NCBI GenBank assembly: GCA_900540425.1
Contig: UQFU01000082.1
Span: 1 to 7,157, forward strand
DNA length: 7,157 nucleotides
Direction of reading: 5' to 3'
DNA from: an uncultured Alphaproteobacteria bacterium
Lineage (GTDB): Bacteria > Pseudomonadota > Alphaproteobacteria > RF32 > CAG-239
The notes beneath the pieces were generated by a model that saw nothing but the letters and a program-made list of their open reading frames with translations, did no database searches and had not been told where the DNA came from. The position numbers and the translations under genes were made by a program. Within the stretch, counting starts at the first letter, position 1; each line of letters begins with the position of its first letter. Below are positions 1-6,665 of this stretch, one piece after another.

Positions 1-1
1 C

Positions 2-55
2 AACATTGAGCTAATACGCCGCAATCCCGAAAAAATTTCGCTCCGCAAGCTCTGA
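2..55 (+). CDS. C-terminal end of an unidentified protein (partial, 5' end outside window)
   Basis: Reading from base 2 gives NIELIRRNPEKISLRKL followed by TGA at 53-55. The other two + frames hit stops within the first few codons. The fragment is short, basic and leucine-rich, like the end of a helical domain, but it is far too short to identify. The best support is its position: a hairpin terminator begins five bases after the stop, and the next gene converges from the other side, so a + strand gene ending here would explain a two-way terminator. The - strand is also open in this stretch, so a chance open frame cannot be excluded. Confidence 0.42.
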   Translation, partial: NIELIRRNPEKISLRKL

Positions 56-59
56 CGGC

Positions 60-119
60 AAAAACGCCCTGTTCCCCAGCCCCAAAAAATTTTGAGGCAA
101 TTCGGTAACAGGGCGTTTT
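60..119. terminator. Bidirectional hairpin terminator between convergent genes
   Basis: Bases 61-73 (AAAACGCCCTGTT) are perfectly complementary to 107-119 (AACAGGGCGTTTT), a 13-bp stem. The region inside folds again: 79-87 pairs with 90-98 apart from one mismatch, and 74-75 can extend the outer stem past a one-base bulge. Read leftward, the stem ends in GGGCG plus five T. Read rightward, it ends in GGGCG plus four T. It sits between the stop at 53-55 on the + strand and the stop at 133-135 on the - strand, so it can serve both. The large inner loop is unusual for a simple intrinsic terminator. Confidence 0.72.
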
Positions 120-132
120 CTGAAAAACATAA

Positions 133-876
133 TCACTTATGCAAAGCGATAATCCTTTGGACAATTCGTTGCTTCTCATTATCCGGAAAATATCCGATCC
201 ACTCGTTTTCGGTTCGGAGCAGCGTATTGGCGCATAAAAAGCAACGAATTTGGGCAATCGTATCGTTGTTGCCAAAGTAATGCAGTTTAAAACGGCCGTG
301 ATAAGTCGGATAAATCAAAATCAGACAGTAATTCTGCTTGTCCTGAAAAGACTTAATTTGAGCCCGGTGCCAAACCACTTCCGGAACAAATTCCGCACCG
401 CTTCCCGTCAGAACGCCGCGGTGTTCGCGAAACTGAATTTGTTCGGAAAAATAAACTTTTTTGCTATCATATCCTCTGGCTTCATAATCATTATACAAGA
501 CTTCCAAGAATTCATCACGCTTTCCACATTTTTTCAGCAGTTCGGGGAGGCCTTTTTCTGCATAAATTTGTACGAATTTTAAATACGTATTAAGCGGAAT
601 CCTAAGCAAAACGCTAAGGCGCGATAAAATGTTTTCCGAGATCAGAATAACCTTGCCCGGCAATTCAAAATCAATTTTTTGCGGATTTTGAACGATAATA
701 ACCGGTCTCATTTTTTTGCTGAGCAATAAATCCAAAAGAGATACAAAATGCGATGCTCCATAACGAAGCTGGCTCTCAAGTTCATGAAAATTGGCGCCTG
801 CCGACCGCATCAGCGCAAAAATTTCCTGAGACAAAAGATCTTTCTCTTTGTCAATAAAGAATACATAATTGTTCAT
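133..876 (-). CDS. Hypothetical protein of unknown function, 247 aa
   Basis: I do not recognise this protein. It starts MNNYVFFIDKEKDLL and has no signal peptide and no membrane segment, so it is probably cytoplasmic. The N-terminal 90 residues look like alternating strands and helices (YVFFID; RPVIIVQNP at 57-65; GKVILIS at 74-80), resembling a small alpha/beta fold. The middle is helical, and the C-terminal third has aromatic-rich strands (CLILIYPTYHGRFKLHYFG at 184-202) followed by a C-F-L-C pair at 212-215. The ATG start at 876 lacks a clear Shine-Dalgarno sequence. The gene begins 76 bases after the M48 protease stop, with no GC-rich hairpin between them, so it may be the last gene of the rne operon. 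It is slightly more A+T-rich than its neighbours. Its length, ordinary amino-acid mix and a terminator just past its stop support a real gene. Confidence 0.8.
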   Translation of the reverse strand: MNNYVFFIDKEKDLLSQEIFALMRSAGANFHELESQLRYGASHFVSLLDLLLSKKMRPVIIVQNPQKIDFELPGKVILISENILSRLSVLLRIPLNTYLKFVQIYAEKGLPELLKKCGKRDEFLEVLYNDYEARGYDSKKVYFSEQIQFREHRGVLTGSGAEFVPEVVWHRAQIKSFQDKQNYCLILIYPTYHGRFKLHYFGNNDTIAQIRCFLCANTLLRTENEWIGYFPDNEKQRIVQRIIALHK

Positions 877-952
877 AAGGCTTAAATTTTTAGAGCAAAA
901 TAATACTTCAATTTAAAATTAACTTATCATATTAAAAAGTTTTTTCAAGATC

Positions 953-2347
953 TTATTGTCTTTGGCTCGGATTTTCCTTTAAAATTGCCTTGACGCGCTT
1001 CAGCAAATCGTCCGTTTTGAGCCTGAGCTGCCGGGAGATTTGCGGCGCTTTTTGAGCCCGGAGCGCCTGTTGGCGCGCTGTCTCAATCGCCCCGATGCCA
1101 AAGCTGTATTCCGCCGCAGCGTAATCCGAATAGGCGCGTTCCCCTTGGGCGTCATAAGCTCTGGAAAGCAGCATCCAGGCAAAGGGGCTGGGGTAACGGA
1201 TAACCGCCTTGTTCAAAAGATTGATAATTTTTTGCAATTCCTCGGGAGAAGGGGAACTTTCCAACGCCGCCTGCGCCCAGTTGATTTGGAATAAAGCGGA
1301 ATTCGGGAGCAGTTCCAAAGCTTTGGCATATTCCCGTTTGGCCAAATTGCTTTTTCCGGTTTCCATGTACATTTGCGCTTTCAGTTCGCGAAAATAAGGG
1401 TTTTGGGGCTCTTCTTTAATCAGGCTGTTGATGCCTTTAAGCGCAGACTGCATGCGCAAGGCTTTGAAATCGGCAATCGAACGGGCATAACGCGCCGCCG
1501 GCGAGGTATCGGTGCAGGGATATTTGCGGTAGGTTTCTTCGGGCGTGCTCAAAAAACCGGTCAATTTTGCCTTCACGCGTTTAAACGATTCGTCGTCTCC
1601 TGAAGAAGATGCCTTGCTGTTGCGAACAGCCTGTTCCAAAAAGCTTATTCTCTCCCGCGTCACCGGGTGAGTCCGAAAATATGGCGTTTCTTCTATGCCG
1701 CTCAAGCGGTTTCCGGTTTGAATTTTTTTCATAAAATTCAACATTCCGGCAGGAGATTGTCCGGTCTCGCTTAAATATTTGACTGCCGCTTCGTCTGCGC
1801 TCCGCTCCTGATCCGTTCGAAAGGACGTAAAGCCGGTCAACATGGAAGATTGCCCGCCCAGCGCAATGGCCATTGCCGCATCGGCCCGTCCGCTGGTAAC
1901 TGCCGCCGCGCTGGCCAGGATAAGAGAGGCCAGGCCGATTTGCTGCAATTCTTCGGCCTGAAGCTTGCCGCGCAGAATATGTCCGCCGGCAATATGCCCG
2001 GTTTCGTGTGCAATAACGCCGGCCAGTTCGTTGCTGTTGTCTGCCGCCATAATTGTTCCGGTATTGACAAACAAGTTGTTTCCGTCGCCCACAAACGCGT
2101 TCAGACTGTTGTCCTGTACAATAAAAAGGCCGCTCCGGCGCAGGGGAATGCCGGCCGTTTTATAAAAAGGGGCGGCCGTTTTGTAAAGGAGCCGTTCGGT
2201 CTCCTCATCGGAAATAATGGTGATTGCCTGGGCGGGCCGGACAAAAAGTGCCAAAAAGGCTGCGAACAGCCATATGCCGCTTCGCAGCCCGGATAAACCT
2301 GCGGTTAACTTTAAGCCTTTCAGCCTTTGATAAGTTTTTTCCACCAA
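953..2347 (-). CDS. Secreted M48-family zinc metalloprotease with C-terminal TPR domain (BepA/YfgC-like)
   Basis: This is a 464-residue protein. Residues 1-41 form a signal peptide: a basic start, a hydrophobic core (GIWLFAAFLALFV) and an AQA cleavage site before ITI. The M48 domain spans about 45-240. It contains the HETGH zinc motif (residues 114-118), the likely third zinc ligand E181 in ERSADEAAVKYL, and the conserved THP segment (226-228) where BepA-type enzymes carry a regulatory His. Residues about 285-430 form TPR-like helical repeats (NPYFRELKAQMYMETGKSNLAKREYAKALELLPNS and following). In BepA this architecture degrades or assists stalled outer-membrane proteins such as LptD at the BAM complex, and a similar periplasmic role is inferred here. 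The start overlaps the end of rne by 28 bases, implying translational coupling. The first codon is TTG (2347), with GTG (2344) directly after it. No ATG lies before the signal peptide. Confidence 0.9.
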   Translation of the reverse strand: MVEKTYQRLKGLKLTAGLSGLRSGIWLFAAFLALFVRPAQAITIISDEETERLLYKTAAPFYKTAGIPLRRSGLFIVQDNSLNAFVGDGNNLFVNTGTIMAADNSNELAGVIAHETGHIAGGHILRGKLQAEELQQIGLASLILASAAAVTSGRADAAMAIALGGQSSMLTGFTSFRTDQERSADEAAVKYLSETGQSPAGMLNFMKKIQTGNRLSGIEETPYFRTHPVTRERISFLEQAVRNSKASSSGDDESFKRVKAKLTGFLSTPEETYRKYPCTDTSPAARYARSIADFKALRMQSALKGINSLIKEEPQNPYFRELKAQMYMETGKSNLAKREYAKALELLPNSALFQINWAQAALESSPSPEELQKIINLLNKAVIRYPSPFAWMLLSRAYDAQGERAYSDYAAAEYSFGIGAIETARQQALRAQKAPQISRQLRLKTDDLLKRVKAILKENPSQRQ

Positions 2348-4815
2348 GTTGATTTTTCCTTTGTCTCTCCGCCGTCGGGCTTAGTTGCCTCTTCCGGTTT
2401 AGATATATTATTGCCGTGGCTGTTATACAAGATTACCGGTTCTTGTTTTTCTTTTTTTGCCGGCGTGGTTTCTCCGGCGGCAGCCGGATTGTCCGCCGTA
2501 ACCTCGGCATTGCTGTCGCGCCGGCTTCTGGCCGGGCGGTCGCGGCGGCCGCGCTCTCTGCGGTTGCGGCCCGAACGTTCTCTGCGGCTGCGGCGTACGT
2601 TGTTTTCAGATTCTGTTTCCGCCGTTTGGACTTCCGCCCCGGTCTCTGCGGTTTCTTCGGCGGCCGCCTGAACCTGGCGTTGTTCTGCTAAGCCTTCGTC
2701 AGCCGCTTTCTTTTCTTCGGATTGTATTTTAACCGCCTTGATGCGCTCAATCCTGTAATCGGCAATGTTTTTAATGCTGTCGTCAGCGGAAATGATAACG
2801 TTCATTTTGTATTTTTGTTCCAGCTCGACCATATTTTGGCGTTTTTGATTCAGCAGATAAATGGCCACGTCTGTCGGAACAAAAACGTTTAGCTGCGACG
2901 AACGGTTTTTAATTCCTTCTTCTTCAATGCCGCGCAAAACCAAAACCGCTCCGGATTCAACCGTCCTGACCACACCCTGGCCGCGGCAGTGCGGACAAAC
3001 GACGTAGTTGCTTTCCATAAAGGAAGAGTGCATTCTCTGTCGTGAAATTTCCAAGAGCCCGAAACAGCTCATTTTTCCGACCTGAACCCGTGAACGGTCA
3101 CGCTTGAGCGCTTCTTTCATACGGCGTTCTACGGCATGGTTGTTGGCTGGCTCGTCCATGTCGATAAAGTCAATAACCACCAGCCCGGCCAGATTGCGCA
3201 TCCGTAATTGGCGTGCAATTTCGTCGCAGGCTTCCAGATTGGTTTTGAGCGCGGTTTCTTCCAGGTCTTTTTCTTTGGTTGCGCGTCCGGAGTTAACGTC
3301 AATCGCAACCAGAGCCTCGGTCGGATTAATCACCAGATACCCGCCGGAATCAAGCTGCGCATTGGCTTCGTGAAGCTTGTCAAGCTGTGTTTCAACCTGA
3401 AAACGCTGAAACAGAGGCATCTCGTTGTTACGGTAAAGCTTGATTTTCTTAAGGCTGTGCGGCGACAAAATCCGGAAGAAATCTCGAGCCATCTTATAGG
3501 CGTTTTCGCCGTCTACCAGGATTTCGGCCACTTCTTTGGTGTAAATGTCGCGCAAAGCCCGCTTAATCAAATTCCCTTCTTCGTGAATCAATGCTGGCGC
3601 CTTGGTGCTGAGTGCTGCCAGACGGATTTGATTCCAACTGCGGATAAGATAATTGTAATCGCGGACAATATCGGATTTGGTCTTTTCTTCTCCGGCGGTG
3701 CGTACGATGATTGACATGTCAGAAGTCAGCGGCAGCTCGCGGACAATTCCTTTCAGGCGTTTGCGGTCTGCGGCATTGGTAATCTTACGCGATACTCCGC
3801 CGCTCTTGATGCGGTTGGGCATCAAAACGCAGTAGCGTCCGGCCAGAGACAAATACGTCGTCAGCGCGGCACCTTTGTTGCCTCTTTCTTCTTTGACAAT
3901 TTGAATCAGCAAAATCTGGCCTTCTTTGATAACGTCCTGAATCCGGCTGCGGTGATACAGTTTGCGGGCCTTGAGCAATTTGCGCTGCAGCTCAAAATCA
4001 TATTCCTGATCGTCATCGTCGTCATCGGCGTCAATTTCGTCTTCGCCGCCGGCATCGGAAATTCGTGCCGGAGAAATGTCTTCGGAAATGCTTTCTTCGC
4101 TGATGCCTGCCGATTCGTTCATAACTGTCAACGGCTCTGCGGCAGATTTCGACTTTTGTTTGCGGATTCTCTTTTTCAGGATTCGCTTTTTGGTGTGTGC
4201 GGCTTCTGCAGCTTCCTCAAGCTCCTGGTCGCTGATTTTTTCTTCTTCGCTGCTTTCCGGCGATGCGCTTTCTTTGGTTCCGGAAACGCCGGATTCTGCG
4301 GCTTCTTCTTGGGAAGCTTGTGCAATCTCTGCTGTTTCCCGAGCTTCTTCTGCCGGTATTTTATCGGTTTTTTCCGCTTTGGCTTCCGTTTCCGAAGTTT
4401 CAGAAGCCTGAACGGCCGCAGCTTCGGCTTTCTGGCGTTCTGCTTCCGCACGGGCTAAGGCGCGTTCGGCGCGGATCCTTTCCCGTTCGGCCTCGCGCTC
4501 TTTGATAGATTGCTTTTTTGCTTCGATAACTTCGTCGACTTCCTTGTCAATCAGCGCCATTTCTTCGGCCGAAACATTGTAGTAGTCGGGATGAATTTCT
4601 CCAAAGGCCAGAAAACCGTGTTTGTTTCCGCCGTAATCAACAAAGCAGGCCTGCAGCGAAGGCTCGACCCGCATGACTTTTCCGAGATAAATATTTCCTT
4701 TGATTTGACGGCGGCTGCAGGTTTCAAACTCTACATCTTCTAATTTATTGCCGTTAAGAACCACAACGCGTGTTTCTTCGCTGTGGGTGTCGTCAATTAA
4801 CATTCTTTTGGTCAT
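2320..4815 (-). CDS. rne: Ribonuclease E, alphaproteobacterial type
   Basis: This 831-residue endoribonuclease makes the first cuts in mRNA decay and processes rRNA and tRNA precursors. I place the start at ATG 4815 (MTKRMLIDDTH), because family members begin this way and GGGAG lies ten bases upstream; an in-frame ATG at 4866 would add 17 untypical residues. The S1 RNA-binding domain begins near residue 35 (GNIYLGKVMRVEPSLQACFVDYG). It is interrupted by a charged insertion at about 85-275, with Glu/Ala/Lys coiled-coil-like sequence and six consecutive Asp at 264-269, and resumes at about 290-335. The DNase I-like catalytic region carries the metal-binding Asp506 (AIDVNSG) and Asp549 (VVIDFIDMD). 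The Zn-link CPHC is at 607-610. The C-terminal tail of about 130 residues has an Arg-rich patch (741-766) and ends in STWWKKLIKG, like the PNPase-binding tail of alphaproteobacterial enzymes. It probably leads an operon with the M48 protease. Confidence 0.95.
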   Translation of the reverse strand: MTKRMLIDDTHSEETRVVVLNGNKLEDVEFETCSRRQIKGNIYLGKVMRVEPSLQACFVDYGGNKHGFLAFGEIHPDYYNVSAEEMALIDKEVDEVIEAKKQSIKEREAERERIRAERALARAEAERQKAEAAAVQASETSETEAKAEKTDKIPAEEARETAEIAQASQEEAAESGVSGTKESASPESSEEEKISDQELEEAAEAAHTKKRILKKRIRKQKSKSAAEPLTVMNESAGISEESISEDISPARISDAGGEDEIDADDDDDDQEYDFELQRKLLKARKLYHRSRIQDVIKEGQILLIQIVKEERGNKGAALTTYLSLAGRYCVLMPNRIKSGGVSRKITNAADRKRLKGIVRELPLTSDMSIIVRTAGEEKTKSDIVRDYNYLIRSWNQIRLAALSTKAPALIHEEGNLIKRALRDIYTKEVAEILVDGENAYKMARDFFRILSPHSLKKIKLYRNNEMPLFQRFQVETQLDKLHEANAQLDSGGYLVINPTEALVAIDVNSGRATKEKDLEETALKTNLEACDEIARQLRMRNLAGLVVIDFIDMDEPANNHAVERRMKEALKRDRSRVQVGKMSCFGLLEISRQRMHSSFMESNYVVCPHCRGQGVVRTVESGAVLVLRGIEEEGIKNRSSQLNVFVPTDVAIYLLNQKRQNMVELEQKYKMNVIISADDSIKNIADYRIERIKAVKIQSEEKKAADEGLAEQRQVQAAAEETAETGAEVQTAETESENNVRRSRRERSGRNRRERGRRDRPARSRRDSNAEVTADNPAAAGETTPAKKEKQEPVILYNSHGNNISKPEEATKPDGGETKEKSTWWKKLIKG
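2357..2361 (-). promoter_or_regulatory. Ribosome binding site for the M48 protease, inside rne
   Basis: The - strand reads AAGGA here, nine bases before the TTG at 2347 and twelve before the GTG at 2344. The better spacing favours the TTG start. The site lies within the last codons of rne, so ribosomes finishing rne would pass over it. This fits coupled translation. Confidence 0.55.
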
Positions 4816-4825
4816 ATAATATAAA

Positions 4826-4830
4826 CTCCC
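4826..4830 (-). promoter_or_regulatory. Ribosome binding site of rne
   Basis: GGGAG on the - strand lies ten bases before ATG 4815. It supports the 831-residue form over the upstream ATG at 4866. A second in-frame ATG at 4803 (MLIDD) is also possible, but it would drop the family-typical MTKR start. Confidence 0.5.
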
Positions 4831-4949
4831 AGCACCTGCGAACAAAGTCGCAGCAAAATAATCCAAATTGGCCGGGCATAATTTTCAGATTTCCAAAAAT
4901 TTTAAGTATCCAAATCCAGCTTTTCCGCTGTCTGTGTTTACCTTCAAAA

Positions 4950-4988
4950 CCTTTTACAGGCTTTGGCACATTAAAAAATCCTTTTACA
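4950..4988 (-). repeat. Two direct copies of TGTAAAAGG in the rne leader
   Basis: On the - strand TGTAAAAGG occurs at 4988-4980 and again at 4958-4950, exactly 30 bases apart. Each copy is followed by a T-rich run. A related sequence, TTGTAAAAAGGCC, occurs in the opposite orientation at 5146-5158. Such A/U-rich single-stranded stretches could be protein-binding or RNase E cleavage sites, but the copies are short and could be chance. Confidence 0.4.
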
Positions 4989-5260
4989 CAGCGCTTTGCC
5001 GGTGAAGTCTTAAGGTTTTGCTCCGCCTCGGCAGGCGCCGTGTCTGAACCCGGCAAAAATCTTTTCCTGCGGTTAAGTGAAGCACGCTTTTCGTAATGAT
5101 AAAACGGCGGTACCAAAATTAGGTCTTGAAAAAGTCCGAACAAATTTGTAAAAAGGCCTAATCCCGGTAAAAAACACCTAACCAAAAACTACGATATACG
5201 ATTTGTTTTATAAACACAACCATAAAAATAAACTTTAAACGAAGTTTTTTGTCGGCGTTT

Positions 5261-5275
5261 TTAACCGATTGGTAA
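5261..5275 (+). promoter_or_regulatory. CtrA-like box upstream of the amidase (candidate)
   Basis: TTAA, seven bases, then GTAA matches the alphaproteobacterial cell-cycle regulator consensus TTAA-N7-TTAA at seven of eight fixed positions, and the first half reads TTAACC as in many known sites. It lies 52 bases before the amidase ATG. A TAACCG/CGGTTA inverted repeat (5262-5267 and 5284-5289) covers the same stretch. The region is A+T-rich, so one near-match is weak evidence. Confidence 0.28.
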
Positions 5276-5287
5276 TACAAATCCGGT

Positions 5288-5293
5288 TATACT
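5288..5293 (+). promoter_or_regulatory. Candidate -10 element for the amidase
   Basis: TATACT matches the sigma-70 -10 consensus at five of six positions and lies 34 bases before the ATG at 5328. No good -35 hexamer is found at 16-19 bases upstream, so it would need an activator or is not the true promoter. It overlaps the right arm of the TAACCG/CGGTTA inverted repeat. Confidence 0.25.
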
Positions 5294-5327
5294 TAAAAAC
5301 CAACAGCAGAAACAGTATTAAAGTGCG

Positions 5328-6569
5328 ATGAACAGGACATTGTTAAATATGTGGCGGTCTTTTCGGTGCGGAGTGTGGACTCTGCTGACGGTTTGTCTGT
5401 GGCTTCTGACGGTGCAGAATGCCTGGGCCGGAAATGTCCATGCCTTGCGTATCGGGCAGGGGGTCGGCAGCGTCCGTCTGGTGTTTGATGCCGATTCGAA
5501 GTTTGATTACAATGTTTTCCTTCTGACTTCGCCCAAACGTCTGGTTGTCGACGTCAAGGATTCCAAGGTTCATTCCAAAATTGAAAAAAATGTTGATAAA
5601 AATACTGTGCTGTCGAATATCCGTGTCGGCAAAACTCCGGAAGGAGACGCCCGCATCGCTTTTGATCTCAAACAGCCGGCTATTGTCAAAAAAGCGTTTA
5701 TGCTGCCGCCGCAAAGCAGTTTTGGCTGGCGGTTCGTAATAGACATGGACGTGTCAACCGAAAAGGAATTTGCCGCCCATGTCGGCAATCAGCACGCTTT
5801 TGTAAATAATTCCGCCTCAAAGTCAAAAAGTACCTCCAAAAGCAGCAATTCCGCAGTTGCCAAAAACAGCAATTCCAAACGGATTATTGTTCTTGATCCC
5901 GGACATGGCGGACAAGATCCCGGCGCCATCGGCTGTACCGGCGTTTATGAAAAAAACATTACCCTGGCTATGGCCCGCGAGCTGAAAAAAATTCTTGAAA
6001 AGGACAGCCGCTATAAGGTTTACCTGACCCGCAACCGCGATGTCTTCATTCCCTTGCGCGAGCGTGTGCGTATTGCCCGCCGCTACAAGGCCGATTTGTT
6101 CCTTTCCATCCACGCCGACAGCGCTCTGAACAAAAATGCCAAAGGCCTTTCGGTTTACACTTTATCGGAAACCGCGTCTGACAAAGAGGCCGCAGCTTTG
6201 GCCGAACGCGAAAACAAAGCCGATGTTATTGCCGGGCTGAATTTTGCCGAACATTCCAAAGAAGTGTCGGATATTCTGATTAATCTGGCTCAGCGCGAAA
6301 CAATGAACCGCTCTTCCGAATTTGCCAATTTTATGGTTCAGGAAATGCGCAAATCCGTTAAGCTGCTCGACAATACGCACCGCTTTGCAGGATTTGCCGT
6401 CCTGAAAGCGCCTGACGTTCCGGCGGTTTTGCTGGAAATGGGATATCTCTCCAACCGTACGGAAGAAAAATTGCTCCGTCAGGAAAGTTATCGGCGGAAG
6501 CTGGCCAAGTCGGCCAGCGCTGCTATTGACCGTTATTTTGAGAATATGCAGCACGCCAGTTTGTTTTAG
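5328..6569 (+). CDS. amiC: N-acetylmuramoyl-L-alanine amidase with AMIN domain (AmiC-like)
   Basis: This 413-residue periplasmic zinc hydrolase cuts the bond between MurNAc and L-Ala in peptidoglycan, mainly to separate daughter cells. Residues 1-34 are a signal peptide ending NAWA before GN. The AMIN domain (about 36-140), which targets septal peptidoglycan, is followed by a Ser/Lys/Asn-rich linker (160-183). The Amidase_3 domain (185-405) shows the expected zinc ligands H193 (DPGHGG), E208 (YEKN) and H262 (SIHAD), and the catalytic E370 (LLEMGYLSN). Between them, residues about 283-330 form the extra helical segment that, in AmiA/B/C enzymes, blocks the active site until an EnvC- or NlpD-type activator binds. 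The ATG at 5328 has no clear ribosome binding site. The in-frame ATG at 5349 has AGGA eleven bases upstream and still leaves a workable signal peptide, so the true start may be there. It is divergent from rne and apparently transcribed alone, ending at a terminator. Confidence 0.93.
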   Translation: MNRTLLNMWRSFRCGVWTLLTVCLWLLTVQNAWAGNVHALRIGQGVGSVRLVFDADSKFDYNVFLLTSPKRLVVDVKDSKVHSKIEKNVDKNTVLSNIRVGKTPEGDARIAFDLKQPAIVKKAFMLPPQSSFGWRFVIDMDVSTEKEFAAHVGNQHAFVNNSASKSKSTSKSSNSAVAKNSNSKRIIVLDPGHGGQDPGAIGCTGVYEKNITLAMARELKKILEKDSRYKVYLTRNRDVFIPLRERVRIARRYKADLFLSIHADSALNKNAKGLSVYTLSETASDKEAAALAERENKADVIAGLNFAEHSKEVSDILINLAQRETMNRSSEFANFMVQEMRKSVKLLDNTHRFAGFAVLKAPDVPAVLLEMGYLSNRTEEKLLRQESYRRKLAKSASAAIDRYFENMQHASLF

Positions 6570-6577
6570 TCTGAGGC

Positions 6578-6606
6578 AAAAACTCCCTGCTGCGGGGAGT
6601 TTTTTT
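6578..6606. terminator. Strong intrinsic terminator after the amidase, likely two-way
   Basis: AAAAACTCCC (6578-6587) pairs with GGGAGTTTTT (6595-6604) around a seven-base loop. Read rightward, the stem runs into seven T (6600-6606), nine bases after the amidase stop. Read leftward, the same stem ends in five T, so it can also stop the Cys-rich gene whose stop lies at 6643-6645. Confidence 0.9.
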
Positions 6607-6632
6607 AGGCAATGCTTTGAAATTGCCGATAG

Positions 6633-6665
6633 CCGGAATTTTTTACATGCAACCGGAATTTTTTT
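6633..6665. repeat. Short direct repeat at the stop codon of the Cys-rich gene
   Basis: CCGGAATTTTTT (6633-6644) is repeated as CCGGAATTTTTTT (6653-6665), 20 bases apart and differing by one T. On the coding strand the first copy encodes KNSG and the second overlaps and immediately follows the TAA. A small duplication with slippage in the A-run would produce this pattern. Confidence 0.5.

Larger units (their letters stand above)
4816..5327. promoter_or_regulatory. 512-base divergent intergenic region with probable long rne leader
   Basis: I find no convincing gene here; the open frames have poor starts or overlap rne. The half nearest rne (about 4816-5060) is mixed in composition. It contains a compact hairpin on the - strand: CGCCT at 5033-5037 pairs with AGGCG at 5024-5028 around a GCCG loop, nested in a longer imperfect stem, 5053-5058 with 5016-5021. 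The half nearest the amidase (about 5100-5327) is A+T-rich, as expected for promoters. RNase E is known in enterobacteria to control its own mRNA through a long structured 5' leader. A comparable leader here is an inference from length and structure, not from recognised sequence. Possible -10 elements for rne on the - strand are TATAAA (5207-5212) and TATCGT (5191-5196), both with weak -35 partners. Confidence 0.5.

Noticed and set aside
1850..2296. A 148-residue + strand frame opposite the M48 protease
   Set aside because: It is entirely antisense to a well-supported gene with intact catalytic motifs and has no domain of its own.
3901..4458. Long open frames opposite and beside the RNase E S1 insert (both strands, 3901-4505)
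   Set aside because: The insert is rich in GAA, GAG, GCC and AAA codons, whose reverse and shifted readings give Phe/Ser/Leu- or Lys/Arg-rich frames without stops. They are a by-product of codon use.
4770..5096. A 108-residue open frame on the + strand in the rne-amidase gap
   Set aside because: It begins inside rne on the opposite strand and shows no domain, signal peptide or ribosome binding site.
4793..5185. A 130-residue open frame on the - strand upstream of rne
   Set aside because: It needs a TTG start without a good ribosome binding site, overlaps the rne start, and has a mixed aromatic/basic composition without domains. A non-coding rne leader explains the stretch better.
5230..5250. 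AAACTT/AAGTTT inverted repeat followed by T-rich sequence in the divergent region
   Set aside because: The stem is nearly all A/T and six bases long in an A+T-rich region, so chance is likely, and a terminator just upstream of the amidase promoter has no gene to serve.
6608..6627. GGCAAT/ATTGCC inverted repeat between the amidase terminator and the Cys-rich stop
   Set aside because: A six-base stem with an eight-base loop and no T-run. It is too weak to call a second terminator or an operator.
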